From Rhizobium leguminosarum bv. viciae USDA 2370 (GTDB lineage Bacteria; Pseudomonadota; Alphaproteobacteria; Rhizobiales; Rhizobiaceae): 64,000 bases of DNA. The notes below the pieces were generated by a model. It searched no databases, had not been told where the DNA came from, and was given only the letters and a program-made list of their open reading frames with translations. The stretch spans positions 383-64,382 of the forward strand of contig NZ_MRDL01000039.1 of the NCBI RefSeq assembly GCF_002008365.1, read 5' to 3'. Shown here piece after piece: positions 43,100-53,088 of the stretch. A program made the translations under genes and the position numbers. Numbering within the stretch: position 1 is the first letter of the stretch; each line of letters begins with the position of its first letter.

Positions 43100-44716
43100 C
43101 TATCTCGACGCCGGAGAGGACAACTGTTCCACGACCTTGTCGAGATTGAAGCTTGCGGGTTTTTGCCTCGGCGGAAAGTCCTTGAAACTGCTCAGCCAAT
43201 TTGCCGCCAGTGCTTGCAAGGGAACCTGAACAAAAGCGTGGTCCGCCAACCATTTGTCGTAAAGAATTGACTCATCTCCCCGTTCGAAGGGATCGGCGCG
43301 CAAGTTGAACAGCTTCGGAATGCGCAGCTCTTCAAAACCGCGCATCCAGACGCCGATGCCCTCATGGTTCTGCTCCATGAAGACTGCCTTCCAATCATCG
43401 TAGCGAAGCGAGACAAGCTGGCCGTCATCGTTCCAGTAGATGAATTCGCGCCGCGGCGCGTCCTTCACCTCACCCTTGAAGAAGGGAATGAGATTGTAGC
43501 CGTCGAGATGGACCTTGAAGGTCTTGGTGCCGAACTGGCCGCCCTTGAGGCACTTCTCGACGATATCGGGATCACCGCCTGCGGCTGCGAAAGTCGGCAC
43601 CAGGTCGTAATGCGCGAAGGTTTCGTTGAAAACGGTTCCGGGCTTGATGGTGCCAGGCCAGCGGATCAGCATGGGAACCCGGTAGCCGCCTTCCCAGTTG
43701 GTCGCCTTCTCCCCGCGAAACGGCGTGTTGCCGCCATCCGGCCAAGACATCACTTCCGCGCCGTTGTCCGTCGTAAAGACGACGATGGTGTTGTCAGCCA
43801 CTCCGAGCTCTTCGAGCTTCTGGAGCAACTGCCCGACATAGCCGTCCAATTCCACCATGCCGTCCGGGTAAGGTCCCAAACCCGTCTTGCCCTCGGATTC
43901 CGGCTTCAGGTGAGTCCAGACGTGCATCCGGGTTGGATTGAAGTAGCAGAACCACGGCTTGTCGGCCTTCTGCTGCCTGTCGATGAAGTCCATCGCAGCG
44001 CCCAGAAATTCCTGATCCACCGTCTCCATTCTCTTGGTGGTGAGCGGTCCGGTGTCTTCGATCCGTCCGTCGGCAGACGCCTTGATGACGCCGCGCGGCC
44101 CGAAGCGTTTGGCGAAATCGGGATTCTTCGGGTAGTCGGGGTTCTCAGGTTCTTCCTCCGCATTGAGATGATAGAGGTTGCCAAAGAATTCGTCGAAGCC
44201 ATGGTTGGTCGGAAGGAACTCGTCCTTGTCACCCAAGTGGTTCTTGCCGAATTGCCCGGTTGCATAGCCGAGTGGTTTGAGAAACTCGGCGACGCTCGGA
44301 TCCTCTGCCCGCAGACCGATATCCGCGCCGGGGAGCCCGACTTTCGTCAGACCCGTGCGAATGGGAGATTGCCCAGTGATGAATGCGGCGCGACCGGCAG
44401 TGCAGCTCTGTTCGCCGTACCAGTCCGTGAACATCGCGCCTTCGGTCCCGATACGGTCGATGTTCGGTGTGCGGTAGCCCATCATGCCGTGATTGTAGAT
44501 GCTCGCATTGAACCAGCCTATGTCATCCGCCATGATCATGAGGATGTTCGGCTTGCGCCCACCCCCTGACGACGAGGCCTGTTGCGCTATCGCAAGACCG
44601 GGCGCTGACAATGACACCGCACCTGCAGCGAGGGCAGTACCTGCCGCCAGCAGATCCCGTCTACTAATCCCCTGCCGAATTCCACTAGGCGCTCTATTCT
44701 TCATTTCATTGACCAT
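43100..44716 (-). CDS. type I sulfatase, formylglycine-dependent, Tat-exported
   Basis: 538 residues from the ATG at 44716 (GGGAGA about nine bases upstream; a TTG at 44734 is less likely). A Tat signal SRRDLLAAGTALAAGAVSL is followed by the sulfatase start KPNILMIMADDIGWFN, with metal-binding Asp residues. The maturation site is SCTAGRAAF (Cys105). GKNHLGDKDEF and FFCYFNPTRMHVWTHL-type segments complete the active site. It hydrolyses sulfate esters in the periplasm; the substrate is unknown. It heads the operon with FGE, HAD, mscS and the membrane protein, and three GTTAC-type dyads lie upstream. Confidence 0.94.
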   Translation of the reverse strand: MVNEMKNRAPSGIRQGISRRDLLAAGTALAAGAVSLSAPGLAIAQQASSSGGGRKPNILMIMADDIGWFNASIYNHGMMGYRTPNIDRIGTEGAMFTDWYGEQSCTAGRAAFITGQSPIRTGLTKVGLPGADIGLRAEDPSVAEFLKPLGYATGQFGKNHLGDKDEFLPTNHGFDEFFGNLYHLNAEEEPENPDYPKNPDFAKRFGPRGVIKASADGRIEDTGPLTTKRMETVDQEFLGAAMDFIDRQQKADKPWFCYFNPTRMHVWTHLKPESEGKTGLGPYPDGMVELDGYVGQLLQKLEELGVADNTIVVFTTDNGAEVMSWPDGGNTPFRGEKATNWEGGYRVPMLIRWPGTIKPGTVFNETFAHYDLVPTFAAAGGDPDIVEKCLKGGQFGTKTFKVHLDGYNLIPFFKGEVKDAPRREFIYWNDDGQLVSLRYDDWKAVFMEQNHEGIGVWMRGFEELRIPKLFNLRADPFERGDESILYDKWLADHAFVQVPLQALAANWLSSFKDFPPRQKPASFNLDKVVEQLSSPASR

Positions 44717-44787
44717 TGGCGTGTCTCCCGGCAAGGCAGGTGGAACCTAGGCCCTCAGGCTAGCGACACGTCAAAATGAGGGAAGCA

Positions 44788-44800
44788 CGTTACTGTAAAC
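44788..44800. promoter_or_regulatory. GTTAC dyad (site 1)
   Basis: CGTTACTGTAAAC is an imperfect copy of the TGTWAC-N-GTWACA dyad, about 72-85 bases before the sulfatase ATG at 44716. Its centre is 22 bases from site 2, about two helical turns, so two dimers could bind the same face of the DNA. Confidence 0.55.
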
Positions 44801-44809
44801 CTGACGGGG

Positions 44810-44822
44810 TGTTACAGTAACA
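44810..44822. promoter_or_regulatory. GTTAC dyad (site 2), perfect
   Basis: TGTTACAGTAACA is a perfect dyad with one central base, about 100 bases before the sulfatase start. It is identical to site 7 (60243-60255) except that the central base is read on the opposite strand. Confidence 0.7.
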
Positions 44823-44950
44823 ACTTCGCGTCGTGGGAAGCCGTGGCGTCGCCGCTCGACGCGATTGGCGGATCAGCGATGTGAATCCAGTCGGAGATCA
44901 GGCAACGTAGACGCAGATTGCCGCTACGCGTCCGCGCACCAAGAGAACCT

Positions 44951-44963
44951 CGTTACCGTTACA
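44951..44963. promoter_or_regulatory. GTTAC site (site 3)
   Basis: CGTTACCGTTACA carries two GTTAC half-sites in direct order and overlaps the batD stop codon. It is weaker than sites 2, 4 and 7 and may be an auxiliary site. Confidence 0.35.
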
Positions 44964-46260
44964 ATGGGCCTTCCGTTGGATTCAGGTCGGGCAAGGCTGG
45001 CTTGGCTGGCCGACGATCGGCGGTCGGCAAGGTAATCGCCGACGCCAGCGCCGCCCGGTCCCACTGCACGTCGCGCGACCTGAAGAGCCGCCGCTCGAGG
45101 ATAGCCAACTGAACCGTGAGGCGCGGACAGGCCTCCGCTTCCACCCACTCCGACGTTGTCCGGTATCCCAGCTTGCGGCTCCAGTCCTGAAGCCCCCGGT
45201 AGACCGCGAGGTCGTCACCTACTCCAATGATCGTTCGTATCCGGCCCAGCCTACGCCGCGGAGAATTCCGGCCCCGCGCGCGCGCATCCGCCACCCAGGT
45301 GCGAATGGCCGGTAACCGCCGCCATGCGAAAGCGGCGACCGCCAAATCGATGGCGCACAGCGAGAGGACCAAAAGCCAACCTCTCCGGGCGCGGCTCGCA
45401 TGGGCATTCACGTCGCCTTGAAGCTCGGGCTGGATGCGTTCCGTCACTGCAGCCTGCGCGACGACGACGTCGGTGGCGGGAAGGGCCGCGGCCGAAAGGA
45501 CGTGCCCGTCAACGTCGAACCACGGATACGAAATCGCAGGAAGCGGAAAGCGCCCCGTGCTAGGGGCCGTATAGACGACCGTCTCGGTCCGCATGCTGCC
45601 AGTTTCGACGCTGCGGCCGATCCCCCGCTGCTCGATGCCGTCTGCAAGTACCGGAGGCTTTTCGTACAGCGACATCCCCGCAGTCGTGCCGAATTCGACC
45701 GGAGGTATCAGCATCGCCTGTGTGTCCTCGGCAAAGACGACGACCGTCCTCACCAAAGCGTCGCCTACCTTCAGGCTCGCCGGGTCCCTGTCGAAGAACT
45801 GCGTCATCGTCAGGCCGCGTGCGGCGAAGGGAGTAGCGGCCTGGTGGGACGAAGCGCCGACCTCGAAGGAGGGAAGGGCGACCTTCACAATCGCCTTCGT
45901 CGAATTGCCATTGGACGAGAAGCCGAGATCGATCTCGACCACCGGAAGCTGGAAGGACCCCGCCTTTTCCGGAACGACCGCATAGCTTCTACGGATCCCG
46001 GCATATTGCGTGCCGTCGATCGTCTGCACCAGGTTCTGAGCGCGGTCGGTGGACAGCGTTACAAGCGCATCCGGCACATCGAAGAGCGGAAACTGCGGCG
46101 GCGATGTGAAGAATTCCGGCGCGAACACGTCGACGACGACGTGCACCTGCTGGCCGGGAACGATGCCTTCGGCGCCTTCGATCGACGCGCGCCCGAACGG
46201 CTCGGCTGCGAAGACGTATGTAGAAGTCAGAAGGCCGATCAGGAGCATGAGCAATCTCAT
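44959..46260 (-). CDS. batD: BatD-family oxygen-tolerance-type protein
   Basis: 433 residues from the ATG at 46260, overlapping the batB/C stop (the frame runs to 46983 inside that gene). A signal peptide MRLLMLLIGLLTSTYVFAAE is followed by a beta-rich periplasmic domain (about 20-270) with BatD-type VGDALVRTVVVFAEDTQAMLIPP. One membrane helix (about 293-312, GWLLVLSLCAIDLAVAAFAW) leads to a cytoplasmic tail of about 120 residues. Bat proteins form a membrane complex with MoxR ATPases that affects stress tolerance in several bacteria. It is the last gene of the MoxR-Bat operon. Confidence 0.85.
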   Translation of the reverse strand: MRLLMLLIGLLTSTYVFAAEPFGRASIEGAEGIVPGQQVHVVVDVFAPEFFTSPPQFPLFDVPDALVTLSTDRAQNLVQTIDGTQYAGIRRSYAVVPEKAGSFQLPVVEIDLGFSSNGNSTKAIVKVALPSFEVGASSHQAATPFAARGLTMTQFFDRDPASLKVGDALVRTVVVFAEDTQAMLIPPVEFGTTAGMSLYEKPPVLADGIEQRGIGRSVETGSMRTETVVYTAPSTGRFPLPAISYPWFDVDGHVLSAAALPATDVVVAQAAVTERIQPELQGDVNAHASRARRGWLLVLSLCAIDLAVAAFAWRRLPAIRTWVADARARGRNSPRRRLGRIRTIIGVGDDLAVYRGLQDWSRKLGYRTTSEWVEAEACPRLTVQLAILERRLFRSRDVQWDRAALASAITLPTADRRPAKPALPDLNPTEGPL

Positions 46261-47810
46261 TGCGAATTCCTTCCCGCCTCGATCGAGAACTTGCGGGCCA
46301 TCAGGTCGGCCGGGCTGACGTTGATGTTCTTCATCCACATCTCGGAGGTCTGTTCGGCGACGTTGATGGTGCCTTCCTTGCCCTGCTTTCCCTTGTCGTC
46401 GAACTGGATGCTGTCGGGCGCTTCGCTCGGCTGCTCCGGCTGCTCTTCGTGCTTTTCCTTCTGGGCCTCGAGGAGCTGCTGCGCGACGGCGAGGTTCGCA
46501 ATCGCTTCCCCCCAGTCCTTTCGCTTCTGAAGCGCCTTGCCGTAGGCGGCGACGGCTTCGTCGAACTTTCCGAGATGAAGAAGGGAGTTGCCCTGGTCGT
46601 ACCAGCTCTCGGCGGTATCGACGGAAGCAAACGCGTCGACCGCCTCCTGAAACTTGCCGGCTCGATAGAGCGCGACGCCCCTCCACATCGGGTCGGCGAA
46701 GTGCCCAGCAGCGGCGTCGAAGTCGCCGCGTTCGAAGGCGATCCGCCCCTGCTGGTCCTGCGTCAGCCACATGTCCATCAGACCGTCGGCACGTGCGCTG
46801 TCTGGCGAGAACATATGGACCGCCAACAGCACGGCGCTGGTTCGCACCACCCACCCCTTGCGGAAGGAGAACGCCATTGCGACCGACAAGGGCAAGATCA
46901 GCCACCAGCCCAGGTCGCGCCAGCGGTCGCCATCTTTGGCCTGCTTCTGCGTAAAGTTCGCACGCACCCGCTCCGCTATCCACCGCACGTCCGTGTCGTC
47001 ATCGGTCACCGTCGCGACGTCGGCTCCGGTCTCCTTTTCGGTTTCCTCCAGCCCGGCGAGGTCGAGCTTCGAGAACAGGCGTGATCCGGAAGCGTCGGAA
47101 GCGAATCCTCCGTCGTGCGTCTTCACCGGACCGCCGGCCGACGTGCCGACACCAAGGATGATGATGCCGTTCGAATTGGATTCGATCGCCTTCGAAGCCG
47201 CGTCTTCGACTCCGTCGGTCAGCAGCAGGATCGTGCCCGACGCCTTTTCCTTTTCGAGGAGCTTGTCCGCGAGCGACAGGGCGGCTGCCGTGTCCTTGCC
47301 GGGCCTCGGCATCAGCCGCGTCGCCAGAGCATCGGAGTAACTTTCGAGCAAGGCAGCGTCCTCTGTCGGCGGCAGGACGAGATGGGCGGTGCCCGCATAG
47401 GCGACGATCGCAGTCCGGGCACCTTGCCTCGTATCGATCAAGTCCTTGATCTTCAGCTTGGCGCGCTCGATCCGCGACGGGGTCACGTCAATGGCATCCA
47501 TCGTCTGCGACAGATCAACCGCGATGACGAGAGGCGCGGTGTCCTCGACGAACGGCGGCGGTTCACGCTGCCACGTCGGGCCTGCCGCGCCGACGATCCC
47601 GGCGACGAGTACCCCTGCCAGGACCCATGACGGCCGGATCCTCGAGCCTGCCGACCCGTCGACCATCAGATTGTCGAGCAGATGCGGCGCGATCATGCTC
47701 TTCCACTGCGACCGGACGTCGCCCGAGCGGGACGCCAGCCACAATATCAGTGCCGGCAACAAAAGCAGGAGCAGCAGCCAGGGGCGAATGAAGTGAAAGT
47801 CGGCGATCAT
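46257..47810 (-). CDS. batB: BatB-like VWA protein fused to a BatC-like TPR domain
   Basis: 517 residues. Two N-terminal membrane helices (about 10-27 and 62-78) precede a VWA domain with MIDAS AVDLSQTMD (Asp99, Ser101, Thr103) and LLTDGVEDAAS. A third helix (about 297-315) and another at AVLLAVHMFSPDS bring the chain to a TPR region (about 345-440, GRIAFERGDFDAAAGHF and SVDTAESWYDQGNSLLHLGKFDEAVAAYGKAL). The acidic tail is disordered. BatB and BatC are separate genes in many bacteria; the fusion is common in alphaproteobacteria. It overlaps both neighbours by 4 bases. Confidence 0.88.
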   Translation of the reverse strand: MIADFHFIRPWLLLLLLLPALILWLASRSGDVRSQWKSMIAPHLLDNLMVDGSAGSRIRPSWVLAGVLVAGIVGAAGPTWQREPPPFVEDTAPLVIAVDLSQTMDAIDVTPSRIERAKLKIKDLIDTRQGARTAIVAYAGTAHLVLPPTEDAALLESYSDALATRLMPRPGKDTAAALSLADKLLEKEKASGTILLLTDGVEDAASKAIESNSNGIIILGVGTSAGGPVKTHDGGFASDASGSRLFSKLDLAGLEETEKETGADVATVTDDDTDVRWIAERVRANFTQKQAKDGDRWRDLGWWLILPLSVAMAFSFRKGWVVRTSAVLLAVHMFSPDSARADGLMDMWLTQDQQGRIAFERGDFDAAAGHFADPMWRGVALYRAGKFQEAVDAFASVDTAESWYDQGNSLLHLGKFDEAVAAYGKALQKRKDWGEAIANLAVAQQLLEAQKEKHEEQPEQPSEAPDSIQFDDKGKQGKEGTINVAEQTSEMWMKNINVSPADLMARKFSIEAGRNSQ

Positions 47811-48796
47811 GCAATGGCTCTACGGCGAACGAAGCCGACTGCGCCGGCAGACGCATGAAATCCTGCCAGCAGCAGAACGGCTGCCAGCAGCGGCCATTGA
47901 AATAGCTCGACCCGCGGCCTCCACGACAGCTTTTTCTGGTCTCCCGGCGTGATCTGGTCGAGCACCTGGTAGATGGACGCGAGCTGCGCCTGGTCGCCGC
48001 CGAAGAAGTATCGACCGCCGGTCTTCTCCGCGATCTTCTGCAGCGTCGCCGTGTCGAGCTTGTCCTCGCCTGTTGCTAGCGGGTCGCCGATACCGACGGC
48101 ATGGACGACGACGCCTTTCGACTTCGCAATCTCGGCAGCCTTCAGCGGCGGCATCCGGCTTGCGGTGTCGTTGCCGTCCGTCAGAACGATCAGCACCTTC
48201 TCCGGAACGGTCGTCTTCTCGAACATCTTGACCGCCAGCCCCAACGCGTCCCCGAGCGACGTCCGCGGTCCTGCCATCCCCGGCACGGCGTCGGCGATCA
48301 TCGTCTCGACCAGTGCGTGGTCCATGGTGAAGGGCGCGAGCGGGTAGGGGGCATCACCGAAGGCGACAAGGCCGATCCGATCGCCGGGCCGCCTGCCGAC
48401 GAAGTCGGCGACGACCTGCTTGACCGCGTCGACACGGGCAAGCGGCTTCCCATCCGCGCCGGGGAAATCCTTCGTGTCCATCGACTGCGAAAGGTCGAGC
48501 GCCAGAAGAATGTCGCGCTGCGGTTCGACCTTCTCGATCGGCGGCTCGACGAATTGAGGACGGGCGAGCGCCACCACCACGAGGCACCACGCGGCTCCTT
48601 CGCACAGGATCTGTGGCCATGTCCTGCGGGCGATCACCGAACCTTCGGTCGGTCGCACCCCGGCCGCCTCGGCCACTTCGGTGAAAAAGGGCAGTCTGAT
48701 CGACGCGGACGTTTCCCGATGCGGCGGGAGCAGCCACCAGACCAGCAGGGGAACGGGGAGCGTCAACAATAGCCATGGGAGATCAAGCTGGTACAT
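47807..48796 (-). CDS. batA: BatA-like VWA membrane protein
   Basis: 329 residues from the ATG at 48796 (the frame runs to 48946 inside the preceding gene). It has N-terminal membrane helices near 9-23 and 65-80. The VWA domain carries a complete MIDAS, ALDLSQSMD (Asp101, Ser103, Ser105), plus TSLGDALGLA and VLTDGNDTAS. A C-terminal helix PLLAAVLLLAGFHASAGAV follows. It pairs with BatB and probably docks the MoxR ATPase. It overlaps the DUF4381 gene by 14 bases. Confidence 0.9.
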   Translation of the reverse strand: MYQLDLPWLLLTLPVPLLVWWLLPPHRETSASIRLPFFTEVAEAAGVRPTEGSVIARRTWPQILCEGAAWCLVVVALARPQFVEPPIEKVEPQRDILLALDLSQSMDTKDFPGADGKPLARVDAVKQVVADFVGRRPGDRIGLVAFGDAPYPLAPFTMDHALVETMIADAVPGMAGPRTSLGDALGLAVKMFEKTTVPEKVLIVLTDGNDTASRMPPLKAAEIAKSKGVVVHAVGIGDPLATGEDKLDTATLQKIAEKTGGRYFFGGDQAQLASIYQVLDQITPGDQKKLSWRPRVELFQWPLLAAVLLLAGFHASAGAVGFVRRRAIA

Positions 48797-49304
48797 GGTG
48801 ACGCTCGATCCAGTTGCGGGCGGCGGCCACCAGGTCGCTGCAGACGTTCGATGGAAGGTCGGCGACGACCTCCGCACCATGGTATTCGAAGTCGTCCAGC
48901 AGCCGCTCGAGGGCATGCCCGGCACCATCCAGATCATGCTCCTCAAGAAAGCGGGTCCAGGCGTTGGCCGAAAGCGAGGCGACTTCAGTACGGGGCCAGG
49001 CCGCCAGCGCCGTTCGCTTCAGGACCTCGCAAAGGTCTCGAATGCCATCGCGCCGGGTCGCAGAGTTTCGAAGCTGCTCGTCGATGACGGTCAGGAGGGC
49101 CAAGGCTTCGCGCCGGTATGCGTCTGCACGATAACGCAAGATCCATCGGATGCCGGTCAGAGCCAACATCACGAGCAGGGCGCCCGCGAGAACGCCCCAC
49201 CCCCATGTCTGCGGCATCCATGACACCGGTTCGAGCGTCGCGATGTCGTGCAGTGATCGCAGTGCCGCTTCCGTTATCGGATCAGGTTTCGCCGTCGGCT
49301 CCAT
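48783..49304 (-). CDS. DUF4381 single-pass membrane protein of the MoxR-Bat operon
   Basis: 173 residues from the ATG at 49304, which shares bases with the DUF58 stop (the frame runs to 49415 inside that gene). One membrane helix (about 35-54, WGVLAGALLVMLALTGIRWIL) is followed by a helical cytoplasmic domain (REALALLTVIDEQLRNSATRRDGIRDLCEVLKR). DUF4381 genes are typical members of MoxR-Bat clusters between DUF58 and BatA. The molecular role is unknown. Confidence 0.85.
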   Translation of the reverse strand: MEPTAKPDPITEAALRSLHDIATLEPVSWMPQTWGWGVLAGALLVMLALTGIRWILRYRADAYRREALALLTVIDEQLRNSATRRDGIRDLCEVLKRTALAAWPRTEVASLSANAWTRFLEEHDLDGAGHALERLLDDFEYHGAEVVADLPSNVCSDLVAAARNWIERHHVPA

Positions 49305-50238
49305 CAGCGTCTCCTCTGTCGCCAGGCGGACTGCTCGAGAAGTCGCCGAAGCTGAGGCGCAGTCTCCTCGGCGGCAGAGACCGGCAGCATCGCCAGTCCG
49401 AGTTCGTGCTGCCATGCACGAAGTTCCCGCCCACGTTTCCGCGCGAAGGCGTCTATCGAGGTGCGGACGCTTGCTGTTCGAAGCGCCAGCTCCGCCTGCG
49501 GACCGCCGCCGCTGACGACGATGTCGCCGGAGACCGGCAGCTCCAACAGGAAGGGATCGTAGACGAGAATGCAGACGACATCGTTGCGGGAGGAGAGGCG
49601 CAGGAGAAGGTCTCGGGTAAGCTCCGTATGTCCGTCGAAGTCGGAGATCACCACCACGAGGTGGTCGTGATGCGCGATGTTCGAGACGGTTTCGAGCACG
49701 GCGTCGAGCTGTCCGGACGCCGCCGCCGAGGCCGCATCGGCCCTCAGTTCCTTGTTCTTTTCGGCGATCCGGTTCGCGAAGGCGATCACGGCGTTGCGAC
49801 CGCGATGCGGCTTCACCTCGCTGGTCCCACCGTCGCCGAAGACGAATCCGCCGACCCGGTCGCCGGAACCAAGGATACGCCAGGCGCAGAGCATCGCGGC
49901 TTCCGCTGCCGTGACCGATTTCATCGAGCGCCTGCTGCCGAAGAACATATTGATGCGCTGGTCGATGATGATCAGAGCCGGGCGTTCCTTCTCTTCGGAA
50001 TAGACGCGGACCACCGGTCTGCTGGTTCGCGCCGTGACGCGCCAGTCGATGGAGCGGATGTCGTCGCCGGGTAGATAGTCGCGAAGTTCTTCGAAGATCA
50101 GTCCCCGGCCGCGCATCGCCGACTGCATGCGGCCCGCAAGCTGCTGGTGGCTGCGCGCCTTCTGGACGAAGCTCAGATCTCGGGCTCTCGCTTCGAGCGC
50201 GACCAGTTCGTCCGTCGAAACATAGACGCCCGCATCGC

Positions 50239-50242
<4 letters not shown>
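49304..50242 (-). CDS. DUF58 (VWA-like) protein
   Basis: 312 residues. The DUF58 core is easily read: FEELRDYLPGDDIRSIDWRVTARTSRPVVRVYSEEKERPALIIID (about 51-95), a VWA-like fold with acidic residues after IIID, and LVVVISDFDGH later. DUF58 proteins always neighbour MoxR ATPases and are thought to be adaptor or substrate proteins. The start overlaps the moxR stop by four bases. No signal peptide is present. Confidence 0.93.
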
Positions 50243-51216
<974 letters not shown>

Positions 51217-51272
51217 GGCACTCTCTATGATTGAGGGATAGGCGCGCCGGGACCCGGCGCGTCCATATCGGG

Positions 51273-52919
51273 CTACTTCTCGATGCCGCGATCCTTGAAG
51301 GACTGGTTGATCGCCTTGTCGACCTGGTCGCGCACTCCTTCGATGTTGAAGCTGGCGACGCGCTGGCTCGGTGGATACTTGACGAAGGTCTCGAGGAAGG
51401 CAGCGCCCTGCAACTGACCCTTCACAAGCAGGTAGTCGTTACGAACGACGAAGTCGTTATATTGATCCGACACGACGTCCGCCCGTTCGTAGGGATCCAT
51501 GCGCAGATTGAACAGCTTCGGGATCCGCCAGGTGACGAGCGGGTTCTGCCAGACCGCGAATCCGCCGGGGAGCTGCTGCTCTTTGAACACCACCTTCCAG
51601 TCGTCGTAACGCGTCGCAACCAATTCGCCGTCGTCGTCGAAGTAGTAGAAGTCGCTGCGGGCGCTCTTATCGGTCTTGCCGGTGAGGTAGTCGAGCTGAT
51701 TATAGCCGTCGAGATGGTTGCGGAAGCTGGTGGCGCTGCCCTCCGGCTTCCAGCCGCTCAGGAGGCGGCTTTTAACGTCGGAATCACCGGCGGCCGCAAG
51801 CAGCGTCGGGAACCAGTCGAGGCCGGACATCATTCCATTCGAAACCTGGCCCGGTTGAATGCGCCCCGGCCATTTGATCATGGCGGGCACGCGGAACGCG
51901 CCTTCCCAGTTGGTATCCTTCTCGCTCCTGAATGGAGTTGTTGCAGCGTCCGGCCAGGACCACTGGTTCGGCCCGTTGTCGGTGCTGTAGACGACGATGG
52001 TGTTGTCGGCGATCCCGAGTTCGTCGAGCTTTTTCAAAATCTTTCCGACCATCTGGTCGTGCTCGACCATGCCATCGGCATATTCGTTTCCGACCATGCC
52101 GCTCTGGCCCCGCATCGACTCCCGCACGTGCGTGAAGACGTGCATGCGAGTCGCGTTCATCCAGGTAAAGAACGGCTTCTTCGCCTTCACCTGGCGGTCC
52201 ATGAAGTCCATAGCCGCGGCGCTGGTCTCGTCGTCGATGGTTTCCATCCGCTTCTTGGTCAGCGGGCCGCTATCCTCGATCTTGCCGTCGGCCGACGCCT
52301 TGATGACGCCGCGCGGAGAATAAGCTTTCAGAAACTCCTGGTCATCCTTGGGCCAATAAGGGGCTTCCGGCTCCTCTTCGGCGTTCAGATGGTAGAGGTT
52401 GCCGAAGAATTCGTCGAAACCGTGCTTGGTCGGCAGGTACTCATCGCGGTCGCCAAGATGGTTTTTGCCGAACTGGCCGGTCGCATATCCAAGCGGCTTC
52501 AGCGCCTGGGCGATCGTGATGTCGCCGGCCTGCAGGCCGACCGGAGCACCGGGTGCGCCAACCTTGCAGAGACCGGTGCGCAGGCATGTCTGGCCGGTGA
52601 TGAAGGTCGAGCGGCCCGCCGTGCAACTGTTCTCGGCATAGTAGTCGGTGAACATGATGCCGGCCTTGGCGATGCTGTCGATGTTCGGTGTCTTGTATCC
52701 GACGACGCCGAATGAATAGGCGCTGATGTTGGTCTGTCCGACGTCGTCGCCAAAGATGACGAGAATGTTCGGCTTTGAATTTTCCGTGGTGGCCGACGGA
52801 GTGGTCGCCGCTGGCGCGGGCTGCTGTGCGAAGGCCGGCGCGACGATGACGGCCGAGGTCATGGTCATCACGACCGCGGCCGAGGCTGCAAGAAGTCTTC
52901 GATGGGTGGGCGTACTCAT
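51273..52919 (-). CDS. type I sulfatase, formylglycine-dependent (second copy)
   Basis: 548 residues from the ATG at 52919 (AGGAA about nine bases upstream; a GTG at 52922 is possible). The signal peptide ends near VAPAFAQ (about 32). PNILVIFGDDVGQTN and the maturation site SCTAGRSTF (Cys99) define the active site, and GKNHLGDRDEYLP and WMNATRMHVFTHV follow. It is an obvious paralogue of the first sulfatase. It lacks the twin-arginine and so probably uses Sec. It leads the MoxR-Bat operon, with a perfect GTAAC dyad 116 bases upstream. Confidence 0.94.
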   Translation of the reverse strand: MSTPTHRRLLAASAAVVMTMTSAVIVAPAFAQQPAPAATTPSATTENSKPNILVIFGDDVGQTNISAYSFGVVGYKTPNIDSIAKAGIMFTDYYAENSCTAGRSTFITGQTCLRTGLCKVGAPGAPVGLQAGDITIAQALKPLGYATGQFGKNHLGDRDEYLPTKHGFDEFFGNLYHLNAEEEPEAPYWPKDDQEFLKAYSPRGVIKASADGKIEDSGPLTKKRMETIDDETSAAAMDFMDRQVKAKKPFFTWMNATRMHVFTHVRESMRGQSGMVGNEYADGMVEHDQMVGKILKKLDELGIADNTIVVYSTDNGPNQWSWPDAATTPFRSEKDTNWEGAFRVPAMIKWPGRIQPGQVSNGMMSGLDWFPTLLAAAGDSDVKSRLLSGWKPEGSATSFRNHLDGYNQLDYLTGKTDKSARSDFYYFDDDGELVATRYDDWKVVFKEQQLPGGFAVWQNPLVTWRIPKLFNLRMDPYERADVVSDQYNDFVVRNDYLLVKGQLQGAAFLETFVKYPPSQRVASFNIEGVRDQVDKAINQSFKDRGIEK

Positions 52920-53034
52920 CACGAGATTCCTTTCTACTAGCGAATGCGTCTGGCTTGTCAGGCGGAGTGCGTAGTTTTCGTCGGGTTCCTATGCGCCGCG
53001 ATACTGTGCTTCAGGCGCAGCAAGGGGGTAAGCT

Positions 53035-53047
53035 TGTAACAGTTACA
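53035..53047. promoter_or_regulatory. GTAAC dyad (site 4), perfect
   Basis: TGTAACAGTTACA is a perfect dyad with a single central base, 116 bases before the ATG of the second sulfatase. It differs from sites 2 and 7 by exchange of the A and T at the symmetric third positions of the arms. Confidence 0.7.
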
Positions 53048-53088
53048 TTGCAGGCAGCCGGGGGTAACAATCGGTCCAGGCTGCGGGT

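Noticed and set aside
43364..44569. 401-codon plus-strand frame
   Set aside because: Exactly opposite the first sulfatase, with no recognisable domain.
44959..46983. 674-codon version of batD
   Set aside because: The extra N-terminal part lies within batB/C; the signal peptide at 46260 and the ATGA overlap give the true start.
51231..52715. 494-codon plus-strand frame
   Set aside because: Opposite the second sulfatase and similar in kind to the frame opposite the first, as expected for mirror frames of paralogues.
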